A stretch of DNA of 64,000 bases from Vibrio azureus. GTDB lineage: Bacteria > Pseudomonadota > Gammaproteobacteria > Enterobacterales > Vibrionaceae. The notes under the pieces were generated by a model, which did not search any database, was not told the DNA's origin, and saw only the letters and a program-made list of their open reading frames with translations. This document shows positions 30,144 to 40,547 of the stretch, piece by piece (the stretch's first letter is position 1; each line of letters opens with the position of its first letter). A program made the position numbers and the translations under genes. Where the stretch lies: assembly GCF_002849855.1 (NCBI RefSeq), contig NZ_CP018616.1, positions 1,674,001 to 1,738,000 of the forward strand, read 5' to 3'.

Positions 30144-30735
30144 CAAAAGCGAACAATTAACTTGAAAGCATACAATCTTTCAACAATTATTTTGCACTTT
30201 TGCATCAGGTACTGCTCATTGTACTCAACAAACCTTGCATTGCAACACATTACGCCAAATTAAATGAATAACAATTAAATCATTCACCAAACAAATGTGA
30301 TCAGAATTTAGGTTTGAATATTTTTGGATATTTCTTATTGTCAATTATGAAACATCACTACTACTTTCTAAGATGTAACAAAGTATTTATTGCATACCAA
30401 AAAATAACAACTGAGTTATGAAATCCAACACTACCATTATTGTAAAAAAATATGACTTAAGTTCATTCTTGGTAATAGATGACACTAAACGAAGCAAGAT
30501 TTGTGAATAAGATAGTTATCTAGAATGTTTAATAACGACAAATAACCTAAATAATATTGGCTCAAAGCATAAAAATGCGATAAATTTAAAAAAAATCTTA
30601 AATTAGTATTTGCACATATGAGAAAGATAAAGTTAAATATAAGAACTTAATCTTTGAAATCCGGATTTACACCGACTATATCATTTCGATAAGGTCAAAG
30701 GTGTGAACCCCTTAAATCTATAAATAGGAATCGTT
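30144..30735. other. AT-rich divergent promoter region lysW / hns-like gene
   Basis: Nearly 600 bp, strongly AT-rich from 30280 to 30660, with many A and T tracts. It must hold the promoters for the lysine riboswitch transcript and for vicH. H-NS proteins usually bind and repress their own curved AT-rich promoter, and this region has the right composition. Near its right end, TTTACACC (30666-30673) and GGTGTGAA (30700-30707) can pair in the vicH leader. No gene is seen. Confidence 0.55.
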
Positions 30736-31143
30736 ATGTCTGAACTGACTAAAACTCTTCTAAATATCCGTAGTCTTCGTGCATTCTCTCGTGAATTGAC
30801 ACTAGAACAATTAGAAGAAGCACTAGATAAATTAACAATCGTTGTTCAAGAGCGTCAAGAAACTGAGCAAGCAGAACAAGAAGCACTAGCAGCTCAAGAA
30901 GCTAAACTAGCTGCTATTGCAGAGCAAATTGCTCAAGACGGTATCGATGTTGCTGCTCTTATTAGTGCACTGGCTGGTGAAACGAAAACTAAAGCGAAGT
31001 CAAAGCGTGCTCCTCGCCCAGCAAAATACAAATATGTAGATACAACTGGCGAAGAAAAAACTTGGACAGGTCAAGGTCGTACTCCTTCAGCTATTCAAGA
31101 ACAACTTGATGCGGGTAAAGCTCTAGAAGATTTCTTAATCTAA
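30736..31143 (+). CDS. vicH: H-NS family nucleoid protein
   Basis: The 135-residue DNA-binding protein has an N-terminal coiled-coil oligomerisation domain (about 1-75, with a Gln/Glu/Ala-rich helix) and a C-terminal AT-hook-like domain with TWTGQGRTPSAI (about 109-120), the loop that enters the minor groove of AT-rich DNA. Length and sequence match the single H-NS of vibrios, called VicH in V. cholerae. It silences horizontally acquired and virulence genes. The start is supported by TAGGAA before ATG. Confidence 0.96.
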   Translation: MSELTKTLLNIRSLRAFSRELTLEQLEEALDKLTIVVQERQETEQAEQEALAAQEAKLAAIAEQIAQDGIDVAALISALAGETKTKAKSKRAPRPAKYKYVDTTGEEKTWTGQGRTPSAIQEQLDAGKALEDFLI

Positions 31144-31166
31144 TCGAATATAAACTGTTTATTTAT

Positions 31167-31197
31167 AAAAGGACCTCACATTGGTCCTTTTTTATTA
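31167..31197 (+). terminator. vicH terminator
   Basis: AAAAGGACC and GGTCCTTTT form a perfect 9-bp stem with a 7-base loop, followed by TTTATTATAT. It is the intrinsic terminator of vicH, 23 bp after the stop codon. Confidence 0.9.
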
Positions 31198-31213
31198 TAT
31201 CTTTATAGAAATA

Positions 31214-31240
31214 AAAATGACGCATTAATCGCGTCATTTT
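31214..31240 (-). terminator. gsk terminator
   Basis: AAAATGACGC and GCGTCATTTT form a perfect 10-bp stem around ATTAATC, 32 bp beyond the gsk stop. On the minus strand TATTTC follows. Back-to-back with the vicH terminator, it insulates the two convergent genes. Confidence 0.8.
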
Positions 31241-31272
31241 ATTTAACTGTTTTCATTAATTAAAACATATAA

Positions 31273-32577
31273 TTAACGTTCCCAATATGCTTCCTCAAGG
31301 CTATCTTCTCTCTCAGGCAACCCGCGAGAAAGACGAGGTGAATGCTGAACAAGTACTTCATAACTTGCACGGTTTGCATATTTACAAACTTGCGAGAAAG
31401 AAGAATATGTCAAATATTCGTTAGTATGTTTACTCGAGTTCGGAACATTTTCTTTATGATATTTATTTGCCGCCATATCATGAAGAACAGCAGAAAGAGC
31501 CGCATCACCCGCCCCGTTAGTATTTTTTATTTTTTCAGGCCCCCCCATGTATGGTGCGATATGCGAATAAACTTTTATTGCACTCGCGCATGACTCTTGT
31601 TTGGCTGGGCGACTGAATTCGTAACGGTTAAACTCCGCGATAGAGCCTGGCAACAGTGGCAACGACGTCTCACGTTTTGTGCTATCTTCAGTATACCCGG
31701 CCATAAATAGCCCCACTGGACCTGCGGTACATAAAACTAAGTCTGTCCAATCAAGCGCTTTATCAGACGCTGCAAGTGGATCAGATTCACCCGTCAATGC
31801 TTCCGCTTCATCTTCATTCATGGCAACAACAGAAACATGTTCTCTAATAAAGTCTTGCCAAAACTCAGGATCATCCTGAATAACAAACTTAGTGCCCAAC
31901 GTTAATACAACAGGCACATCATATTTTTTGGCGTAGCTAATCGCCCTCATAGTCGCTTCAGGCATTGGATCACCTGCTTTACAACGAACTAAGTAAGCGG
32001 TTAATACTAGGGCTGATGCATTAGCAAAAATATGCTCAGGAATATTGTCTGCAACAAGTTGGTTCATTTGACCTTCACTGATTGCAAAAGTCCGTTCACC
32101 ATCTTCTGTAATCAAAGCAAAGCATCGACCGATTGCACCATCGACACCTTGTAAGTGATTCAAGTCCATTCGACTGGATGTATTACATAAATAACGGTAC
32201 CCATAGCTACCGATCTTGATATCTTGGCTCATTACTCCAAGCAAGGTTGAACGATCATCAGCAAGCACCGAGTAATTGTGTAAGGTATTACCAATGGTAC
32301 CGCCTGCATATTCATTAGTAATCAGGTTCTCGTCTTTCAATTGCTGATATAACGCTTCTGCTTTTATGTCATCAATAACAAGCGAATGACCTTTACTCAA
32401 ACCATACTTTTCAATGATATCCGTTGTTACCTTCGCTTCAATATCAACCAAGGTTTGATCAATACCGATGACATGAGTACGTGTCATTTTCTTGCTTTCT
32501 TGTGCTTGTGTTACGAGCGGGTCACGCGCATGAACAGGAAAATAATGCTTTGATTTGCGTTGTCCAGGAAATTTCAT
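31273..32577 (-). CDS. gsk: Inosine-guanosine kinase
   Basis: This 434-residue PfkB-family (ribokinase) enzyme phosphorylates inosine and guanosine in purine salvage. The family motif 2 with the catalytic Asp is NTNGAGDAALSAVLHD (about 344-359), and the N-terminal GG motif is EYAGGTIGNTLHN (about 79-91). Length equals E. coli Gsk (434). A PurR-type operator lies 77 bp upstream of the start, in line with the known PurR control of gsk in E. coli. Confidence 0.96.
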   Translation of the reverse strand: MKFPGQRKSKHYFPVHARDPLVTQAQESKKMTRTHVIGIDQTLVDIEAKVTTDIIEKYGLSKGHSLVIDDIKAEALYQQLKDENLITNEYAGGTIGNTLHNYSVLADDRSTLLGVMSQDIKIGSYGYRYLCNTSSRMDLNHLQGVDGAIGRCFALITEDGERTFAISEGQMNQLVADNIPEHIFANASALVLTAYLVRCKAGDPMPEATMRAISYAKKYDVPVVLTLGTKFVIQDDPEFWQDFIREHVSVVAMNEDEAEALTGESDPLAASDKALDWTDLVLCTAGPVGLFMAGYTEDSTKRETSLPLLPGSIAEFNRYEFSRPAKQESCASAIKVYSHIAPYMGGPEKIKNTNGAGDAALSAVLHDMAANKYHKENVPNSSKHTNEYLTYSSFSQVCKYANRASYEVLVQHSPRLSRGLPEREDSLEEAYWER

Positions 32578-32653
32578 ATTGTTTGTCTGAGTAAGGGAAA
32601 AAATAAAGGCCGATTCTATAACGCTTGCATAATAGCAGCAATAACGACCATTA

Positions 32654-32669
32654 TAGCAAACGTTTGCGA
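32654..32669. promoter_or_regulatory. PurR operator upstream of gsk
   Basis: TAGCAAACGTTTGCGA contains the perfect 12-bp palindrome GCAAACGTTTGC and matches the PurR consensus ACGCAAACGTTTGCGT at 13 of 16 positions. It sits between gsk and the next upstream gene. E. coli gsk belongs to the PurR regulon, which supports the call. Confidence 0.82.
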
Positions 32670-32692
32670 GGTGTTATTTTATTTATATAATT

Positions 32693-32962
32693 TTATTCAC
32701 CTTCCATAAAACTTAAGTCAGGCAATTGATTGAGGTGAACCGTATAACGTTTTAGATCAAATTGCCCCGCATTTTTCATTATATCAAACACTTCAATAGA
32801 CATTGCACACGCCATCATGGCCACGGCATCTTCGCGTGATGTGCCCGTCATCATTAAACGCATTAACGTTTCTTTCACTTTAATAGGGTTACCATCTTCA
32901 AGTTGATTTTCTATTATTTCAAGGAGTTCACTTTCTTGAAGAAATTGGTTTTCTTGAGTCAT
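32693..32962 (-). CDS. Conserved hypothetical protein next to gsk
   Basis: An 89-residue acidic cytoplasmic protein, beginning MTQENQFLQESELLEIIENQ and ending SFMEGE. The middle GNPIKVKETLMRLMMTGTSREDAVAMMACAM looks like a helical bundle similar to small DUF1841-like or antitermination-type proteins, but I recognise no named family. ATG 32962 is preferred to the upstream in-frame ATG because no ribosome site precedes the latter. It is cotranscribed or closely linked with gsk (115 bp, PurR site between them). Confidence 0.75.
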   Translation of the reverse strand: MTQENQFLQESELLEIIENQLEDGNPIKVKETLMRLMMTGTSREDAVAMMACAMSIEVFDIMKNAGQFDLKRYTVHLNQLPDLSFMEGE

Positions 32963-32999
32963 TTTGCTGAGTTCCACTTGTTTTTTAACAATCATACCA

Positions 33000-33060
33000 T
33001 ATATATAGTCAAGTCATCTCAAGATGCCATGTTCATCAAAACGATCGTAGCTCTCAGGCA
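33000..33060. repeat. Degenerate intergenic repeat fragment
   Basis: ATATATAGTCAAGTCATCTCAAGATGCCATGTTCATCAAAACGATCG and AGCTCTCAGGC recall the left part of copy A (TATACCCAAGTAACCTCAAGATGCTGTGTTCAGCGAGATGACC...CTCTCAGGCGC) with many changes. It is followed directly by an 18-bp tandem array. Confidence 0.55.
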
Positions 33061-33062
33061 CA

Positions 33063-33170
33063 CATATCGTTTTTGTAAAGCTTGTCGGTTCTATGAGCTA
33101 TATCGTTTCAGTAAACCATATTGTTTCTATAAATTATACTGCTTCTATAAATCGTCGTGCTTTACGATAC
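33063..33170. repeat. 18-bp tandem repeat array upstream of mnmA
   Basis: Six units of exactly 18 bp can be aligned: starting at 33063, 33081, 33099, 33117, 33135 and 33153. The best two are CATATTGTTTCTATAAAT and TATACTGCTTCTATAAAT; others diverge by 4-9 bases. The array lies 130 bp before the mnmA start. No gene is attached; a reading frame running through it would give a six-residue repeat but has no other support. Confidence 0.65.
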
Positions 33171-33298
33171 ATACTCAAAGCAATTAATTATGATAAATCA
33201 GTCGTTGTTTACTAGACACTGATTTTAATCTCGGATCTGTCACCGGGATGCAGACTCTGCTAGAATCTTCATCCCGTTTATCAAAGTGGTGTTTAGTA

Positions 33299-34435
33299 AT
33301 GTCTGATAACAGCCAAAAGAAAGTCATTGTCGGCATGTCCGGCGGCGTTGATTCCTCTGTTTCCGCGTATCTTCTACAACAACAGGGTTACCAAGTTGAA
33401 GGCCTGTTCATGAAGAACTGGGAAGAAGATGACAATGAAGAATATTGTACAGCAGCAGAAGATCTTGCTGATGCTCAAGCAGTATGTGACAAACTGGGCA
33501 TTCATCTACACACCATCAATTTTGCTGCTGAATATTGGGACAACGTCTTCGAGTACTTCCTAGAAGAATACAAAGCAGGTCGTACACCTAACCCTGATAT
33601 TCTTTGTAACAAAGAAATCAAGTTTAAAGCTTTCTTAGAATTTGCTGATGAAGTGCTTGACGCGGACTATATTGCAATGGGTCACTATGTACGTCGCACT
33701 TTCCCAGAAAATACAAACTCAAGCACTGAGCAAGCCCAGATGCTACGTGGTTTAGACAGTAACAAGGATCAAAGCTACTTCCTCTACACACTGAGTCACG
33801 ATCAAATCGCTCGTAGCTTATTCCCTGTTGGTGATTTAGAAAAACCAGAAGTTCGCCGTATTGCAGAAGAACAAGGGTTGATCACGGCGAAGAAAAAAGA
33901 CTCTACTGGTATTTGTTTTATTGGCGAGCGCAAGTTTACAGAATTCCTTGGCCGCTATTTACCAGCACAACCTGGCCATATCGAAACTCCAGATGGTGAA
34001 GTGATTGGCCAGCATCAGGGCTTGATGTACCACACACTAGGTCAACGTAAAGGCTTACACATTGGTGGCCGAAAAGGTGGCGGTGGTAATGAAGAACCAT
34101 GGTTTGTTGGTGAGAAAGACTTAAAGCGCAATGTACTTATTGCTGTACAAGGCAAAGACCACCCAATGCTGAAATCAGAAGGCTTGTTCGCCTCGCAATT
34201 ACATTGGGTTGATCGCCAACCGATCACTGAACCGATGAAGTGTACAGTCAAAACACGCTACCGTCAGGAAGATATTCCTTGTACCGTGATTCCAGTTGAT
34301 GACGAAAACATTAAAGTCATCTTTGATGAACCACAAATTGCAGTCACACCGGGCCAATCTGCTGTATTTTATCAAGGTCAAGTGTGTCTAGGTGGTGGTA
34401 TTATCGAGCAGCGTATTAAATATTCTCAAGCCTAG
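33299..34435 (+). CDS. mnmA: tRNA-specific 2-thiouridylase MnmA
   Basis: This 378-residue enzyme makes 2-thiouridine at the wobble base U34 of tRNA-Lys, -Glu and -Gln. The PP-loop MSGGVDSS is at about 13-20; the catalytic cysteines lie in PDILCN (about 102) and TGICFIG (about 202). ATG at 33299 gives [16 protein letters not shown], the family start; an earlier in-frame ATG at 33248 is rejected. hflD follows after 9 bp, the usual pair in gammaproteobacteria. Confidence 0.96.
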   Translation: MSDNSQKKVIVGMSGGVDSSVSAYLLQQQGYQVEGLFMKNWEEDDNEEYCTAAEDLADAQAVCDKLGIHLHTINFAAEYWDNVFEYFLEEYKAGRTPNPDILCNKEIKFKAFLEFADEVLDADYIAMGHYVRRTFPENTNSSTEQAQMLRGLDSNKDQSYFLYTLSHDQIARSLFPVGDLEKPEVRRIAEEQGLITAKKKDSTGICFIGERKFTEFLGRYLPAQPGHIETPDGEVIGQHQGLMYHTLGQRKGLHIGGRKGGGGNEEPWFVGEKDLKRNVLIAVQGKDHPMLKSEGLFASQLHWVDRQPITEPMKCTVKTRYRQEDIPCTVIPVDDENIKVIFDEPQIAVTPGQSAVFYQGQVCLGGGIIEQRIKYSQA

Positions 34436-34444
34436 GAGCGTTAC

Positions 34445-36575
<2,131 letters not shown>

Positions 36576-36598
36576 GCCGGATCATATAAAGCGTTATC

Positions 36599-36628
36599 GG
36601 GTTGGTGAGAAGTCACCAACCCTTTTTT
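36599..36628 (+). terminator. purB terminator
   Basis: GGGTTGGTGA and TCACCAACCC form a perfect 10-bp stem with loop GAAG, followed by TTTTTT. It lies 23 bp after the purB stop. Confidence 0.93.
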
Positions 36629-36742
36629 GTACCTATACAAACCTCATGATAATCTACTAAGCTCATGATGTTCTAAGTAACCATAAGATGCTGTATTCAG
36701 TTCTGGATTAAGATTCGTTCAGTTATGAATGGGAAGATATCA

Positions 36743-37288
36743 TCATTCTTCGGCTTGCTTTTGAAAAAACAACGTAATGCTGCCAACCTCTAATCCGAAT
36801 TTCTTAATTTTAGTCAGATTAAACACATGATTGTCGTCTTGTCGATATAGCCAATCATCCAATGACACCGTTACTTCCGAATCATCCAGTTGCAACGTAA
36901 AATCATATTGCCATCGCAGTGCATTACCGACTTCCTCACCAACTGCAACGCCCACAATATCGTCGGCCTCCCCCTTGTAGCGACCATTTTTCAACCGATT
37001 AATAACCCAAACTCTTTGACTTTTTTCTCCGTCATGAAACTGAAAATCCTCAACTAATCTCAGTTGATTACCTTCAACATGTCCAACGATATCTACGTCG
37101 AAGCGACGAGTTTGTTTATCGGTAAAGTCTTGTACCATTCCCCAAGCTTTTACATGACCATTAAAATAACCGAATAGATCAAATTTCGGGGTACTTTGAT
37201 GATAATCATCAAGCTCAGCAGAGCATGCAAGAAGAAAAATGGATGAAAGCAAAACCAAATAATGAGCAAATCGTCTTAGTTTTATCAC
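36743..37288 (-). CDS. DUF3833 family lipoprotein
   Basis: A 181-residue protein with a signal peptide ending in the lipobox FLLACSA (Cys22), so it is membrane-anchored in the periplasm. I assign it to DUF3833 from FDLFGYFNGHVKAWGMVQDF and the later LDDWLYRQDDNHVFNLTKIKKFGLEVG. The family has no proven function; the fold looks like a beta-barrel of the lipocalin type. It is the last gene of the eight-gene lipid operon and overlaps the preceding gene by one base (TAATG-type). Confidence 0.88.
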   Translation of the reverse strand: MIKLRRFAHYLVLLSSIFLLACSAELDDYHQSTPKFDLFGYFNGHVKAWGMVQDFTDKQTRRFDVDIVGHVEGNQLRLVEDFQFHDGEKSQRVWVINRLKNGRYKGEADDIVGVAVGEEVGNALRWQYDFTLQLDDSEVTVSLDDWLYRQDDNHVFNLTKIKKFGLEVGSITLFFQKQAEE

Positions 37289-37890
37289 TATTTCTCCCTA
37301 CCTATTAACTGTTTACGAAGCTTCGGATACTCAGTATTCGGCGATAGCCAAATCGATAAAAAAGCATCATTAAGCTGTTCATCACTCACCGTTCCAACGG
37401 GTTTGAAAGGCCCTGTCCCTACTTCTCTATGTAATAACTGGCCTGTTGTGCCGTTGGTCAAATACACTAGAGCATCTCCTTCTTTTATATTCGGGAACAT
37501 GCTCTGAAGCTTTTCTCCCCAACGGCTTCTTTTTCCTTGGCTAAACCCTAACTTTTCCCACTGTTCGTCCGTAGCTTCGAGTAATTGCTCTTGTGTAATG
37601 TCTCTTTGATATAACATCTCTAGAGCAAAAGGATGAGGAGAAATATCAGTAGAGACATGATATTTACCTGTCGGCGACATGAGTCGAGAGATGTAAATAT
37701 CAAACAACAGCCAGCTTAATTGAGCCTCTCCAACCGTCTTCCATTGCTGCCAATGTCGCTCATGCTTGTGACTATCTGCTGAAACACTTTGAGAATATGA
37801 GAAACATGAAGCCATCGATATAACAGAAGCTACACCACACATGGCAATGTTGAGGATTTTTTTAATCCGACGTCTACGATTCATATTCAT
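37288..37890 (-). CDS. Chalcone isomerase-like exported protein
   Basis: The 200-residue protein has an N-terminal basic segment and hydrophobic signal (about 9-38, ending SVSADS). The rest, with WKTVGEAQLSWLLFDIYISRLMSPTGKYH and FPNIKEGDALVYLT, fits the bacterial chalcone isomerase-like family, whose plant relatives include fatty-acid-binding proteins. Enzyme activity is not known. A role in carrying modified fatty acids or lipids in the periplasm is an inference from fold and operon. It overlaps the DUF2878 gene by 17 bp. Confidence 0.87.
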   Translation of the reverse strand: MNMNRRRRIKKILNIAMCGVASVISMASCFSYSQSVSADSHKHERHWQQWKTVGEAQLSWLLFDIYISRLMSPTGKYHVSTDISPHPFALEMLYQRDITQEQLLEATDEQWEKLGFSQGKRSRWGEKLQSMFPNIKEGDALVYLTNGTTGQLLHREVGTGPFKPVGTVSDEQLNDAFLSIWLSPNTEYPKLRKQLIGREK

Positions 37891-38362
37891 CTCGACACAC
37901 CTTTAATATTAAAAGCATCAATAAAAACCATTCAATGAGTATAATCGTTATTGACATAAATACACTGAACCCAAACGAAACCGCACCGAGACTTGAACCA
38001 GCAAAATAACTGACGCCTCCTCCTAAAGCACCGACTAGACAGACCAAACTGGCTCTGTATTTGAGTAAAACCACTTGAAATTGACAGGCATACCAAGCGA
38101 ACAAAAACCACAAACATAATAACCAGAGAGGTAATGTTTGACTCGGGAAGACAAAAATAGACACTTGCTGGTTTAAAGTGTCTAGCAACCAACCTATGAC
38201 AGTAATTTTGCTGATCATTTTCAATGAGTGAGGGCTTCTAATAGCGCAGTAACTCAGCGTCAATAAAGCAAGCGTTAAGGTTAGCCACTGCCAACCTTCC
38301 GTCCCTAACACCGCAACAAACCAACAAAGTTGAAACCAAAGCGACTTAAAAAATAAAAGCAT
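37874..38362 (-). CDS. DUF2878 integral membrane protein
   Basis: This 162-residue protein is almost wholly hydrophobic, with about five membrane helices and few charged residues; it matches DUF2878, whose members are found next to Cfa-like methyltransferases and chalcone isomerase-like proteins. No function is known. It starts 6 bp after the methyltransferase stop. Confidence 0.86.
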   Translation of the reverse strand: MLLFFKSLWFQLCWFVAVLGTEGWQWLTLTLALLTLSYCAIRSPHSLKMISKITVIGWLLDTLNQQVSIFVFPSQTLPLWLLCLWFLFAWYACQFQVVLLKYRASLVCLVGALGGGVSYFAGSSLGAVSFGFSVFMSITIILIEWFLLMLLILKVCRDEYES

Positions 38363-38368
38363 TTGTAT

Positions 38369-39625
38369 TTAAGGCCGTTGAAGAGTCAGGTGTACAGCAC
38401 TGATTGTTCGAGCTAAAAAGCCTCCTTCACAGTAACTTAAGTAATAACGCCACATACGTACAAAGCGATCATCATAACCGAGAGCCGAGACTTTACTTTG
38501 TGCCTGATTAAAACGCTGATGCCACTCATTAAGTGTCTTGGCATAATCCAACCCAATATCAAACAGGTCTCTAACCACAAAGTCACTGTACTTGGTCGTC
38601 GCCTGAGTTAATGCGGTAATAGAAGGTAGGAAACCACCTGGGAAAATATATTTTTGAATAAAATCAACACTATTACTGTAATAATGATAACGCTGATCAG
38701 CAATAGTTATCGCCTGTAATGCCATCACACCACCTGGCTTGAGTAAAGATTGGCATACCTGAATATAAGATGGTAGATACTGCTTGCCTACTGCCTCTAT
38801 CATTTCAATTGAAACCAATTTGTCATACTGCCCGCTTAAGTCTCGATAATCTTCTTTAAGCAACGTAATCTGATCCATTAAACCTCTTTGTTTGATCAGT
38901 TCTTCGGTATAAAGGTATTGTTCTTCAGAAATCGTCGTAGTGGTTACCTGGCAACCATATTTCTCTGCCATATAGACCGCCATCGCCCCCCAACCGGTAC
39001 CGATTTCCATCACGTGATCCGATGATTTCAGTGCCAATTGTTGACATAGCCGCTCCATTTTATTGATTTGAGCCTGTTCTAAGCTATCACTGTCTTGAAG
39101 GTATAAAGCCGAGGAGTAGAGCATTCTTTCATCAAGAAACGTCTCATAAAGCGCATTGCCTAGATCATAATGGGCATGAATGTTCTTACGAGCATTTTGT
39201 TGAGAGTTTCGTTTCATCCAATGACTCAACTGATAGAACATTTTTGTTAGCCAACTGCCCTGCTGCTCAAGTTGATCCAGAGCCCGAATATTGAGTGCGA
39301 ATAATTTCATCAATGCTGTCAGGTCCGGGCTATCCCACCAGCTATCCATATAAGCTTCACCTGCTGCAATACTGCCACCTTGTAAAATCCGCGAGTAAAA
39401 TCCAGGGTGCTTGACCTCAATTGTCGCTGCAGCAAGGACACCATTGTGTTCAAGCATCTGGGTTGCGAATCGTTCACTCCGCTCTGTCGTGCCTGTTTTA
39501 AAGCTCTCTATAATCGTCAGGCAACCTATTTCCATTTTATCCAAGCAGCGAAAAAGCAATGTTCGCGCGGCTTTTTGCGTTGCTGTTAGCTCTGTTGGCA
39601 TAACCATTGAGGAGGTATTTAACAT
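38369..39625 (-). CDS. Cyclopropane-fatty-acid synthase-like SAM methyltransferase
   Basis: The 418-residue protein belongs to the Cfa/mycolic acid methyltransferase family. The SAM-binding motif is VMEIGTGWGAMAVYMAEKYG (about 197-216); true Cfa enzymes have GCGWG here. Further family marks are HYDLGNALYETFLDERMLYSSA (about 151-172) and SIEMIEAVG (about 270). Substrate should be unsaturated acyl chains of phospholipids. In this operon context it may be closer to the methylase of the furan fatty acid pathway (UfaM type) than to a housekeeping Cfa, but this is inference. A 142-bp gap separates it from the DUF1365 gene upstream. Confidence 0.88.
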   Translation of the reverse strand: MLNTSSMVMPTELTATQKAARTLLFRCLDKMEIGCLTIIESFKTGTTERSERFATQMLEHNGVLAAATIEVKHPGFYSRILQGGSIAAGEAYMDSWWDSPDLTALMKLFALNIRALDQLEQQGSWLTKMFYQLSHWMKRNSQQNARKNIHAHYDLGNALYETFLDERMLYSSALYLQDSDSLEQAQINKMERLCQQLALKSSDHVMEIGTGWGAMAVYMAEKYGCQVTTTTISEEQYLYTEELIKQRGLMDQITLLKEDYRDLSGQYDKLVSIEMIEAVGKQYLPSYIQVCQSLLKPGGVMALQAITIADQRYHYYSNSVDFIQKYIFPGGFLPSITALTQATTKYSDFVVRDLFDIGLDYAKTLNEWHQRFNQAQSKVSALGYDDRFVRMWRYYLSYCEGGFLARTISAVHLTLQRP

Positions 39626-39767
39626 TCAGACTTCTCCTTGTATTATTCTTTATTCTTCTAAAGCTTAATGAATCGTTGAAAAAATGAGAGCAAATGTCTG
39701 ATAAGCTTAAAAGTCAGACTTAACGAGTTATTAACTTGAACCATTCATCAAGTTATTAAAACATGTG
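39626..39767. other. Gap inside the lipid operon
   Basis: 142 bp between the DUF1365 and methyltransferase genes. On the minus strand AACTTGA-TGAATGG-TTCAAGTT (about 39732-39753) forms a small hairpin and GTCTGA/TCAGAC (about 39696-39718) a second. It might contain an internal promoter for the last four genes; I see no confident elements. Confidence 0.4.
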
Positions 39768-40547
39768 CTATTTGGGCGGTTTTTCTCCGTTCTTAAGATA
39801 TTTAGGATGCGAGTAAAACGGTGCCCCTTTTACCCAAAGCTTTAATGCATGCCAATAGATACCCACCATCACTTTTACCGTTTGAATAGGAGTTAAAACT
39901 AAACAGCGCAACAGTGATTGGCTCGAAAACGGCTTTGCTTTCATTGTCATTGTGGCATCGAAATGCTTCACTCCTTTGTGACATTCAAGGTGAATACTTA
40001 ACCTGTCAGTCAATGGTTTAATTCTCCAGTGATAGCGTTGCTCAATTGGGTTGAACGGCGAAACATGAAAAGCTTTGTCCTGTTTCCAACCACATTTTTC
40101 ATCATGCTCGTTGGCGGAAATTGCATAATAGTGACGTTCATTCCAAGGTGTATTACTCACTTCCGCAAGTAAATATCTCCACTCTTCGCAAGAGTCATAC
40201 ACATAATAAAAGTTCACGGGGCTAAAATAGAGGCCAAGATAACGTAAGTGGCAAACAGCAATGACTTTGCCCGTAACGCGCTCCCCAGTCAGTTGCGCCA
40301 CTTTGTCTTGTACCGAACGCTTGAGACAACCTTCGCCAATATAGTCATTGCGTTTAAAACGCGCCCAATGCCACCAGCGAGAGCCAAAACCCCATACCTT
40401 CTTCTCCAAAACTTCTAGCTCATCCAGATCAATCGCAGGCATAAAAAGTGAGTAATTAAGTGAATGCTCTACTGGAGTAAACCTTCGGTGACGAACATTA
40501 CCTATAAATAAACGACTGTTCATTTGGCGCGCCATATTAAGCCGCAC
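39768..40547 (-). CDS. DUF1365 family protein
   Basis: The 259-residue protein matches DUF1365 (COG3496): RLFIGNVRHRRFTPVEHSLNYSLFM near the start, FSPVNFYYVYD (about 110-120) and FHVSPFN (about 165-171). The family is nearly always found with an FAD-dependent amine oxidase-like protein and a Cfa-like methyltransferase, from bacteria to plants, yet no reaction has been shown. Start could also be the ATG four codons later, which avoids most of the 11-bp overlap with the upstream gene. Confidence 0.92.
   Translation of the reverse strand: MRLNMARQMNSRLFIGNVRHRRFTPVEHSLNYSLFMPAIDLDELEVLEKKVWGFGSRWWHWARFKRNDYIGEGCLKRSVQDKVAQLTGERVTGKVIAVCHLRYLGLYFSPVNFYYVYDSCEEWRYLLAEVSNTPWNERHYYAISANEHDEKCGWKQDKAFHVSPFNPIEQRYHWRIKPLTDRLSIHLECHKGVKHFDATMTMKAKPFSSQSLLRCLVLTPIQTVKVMVGIYWHALKLWVKGAPFYSHPKYLKNGEKPPK

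Noticed and set aside
33063..33170. Possible CRISPR array
   Set aside because: Units are contiguous 18-mers without spacers, diverged from each other, and no cas genes are present.
32903..33187. 94-codon frame with Phe/Tyr/Cys-rich repeat YRFCKACRFYELYRF
   Set aside because: It crosses a real gene start, a worn repeat and the 18-bp array, and lacks a ribosome site; the composition is a by-product of the array.
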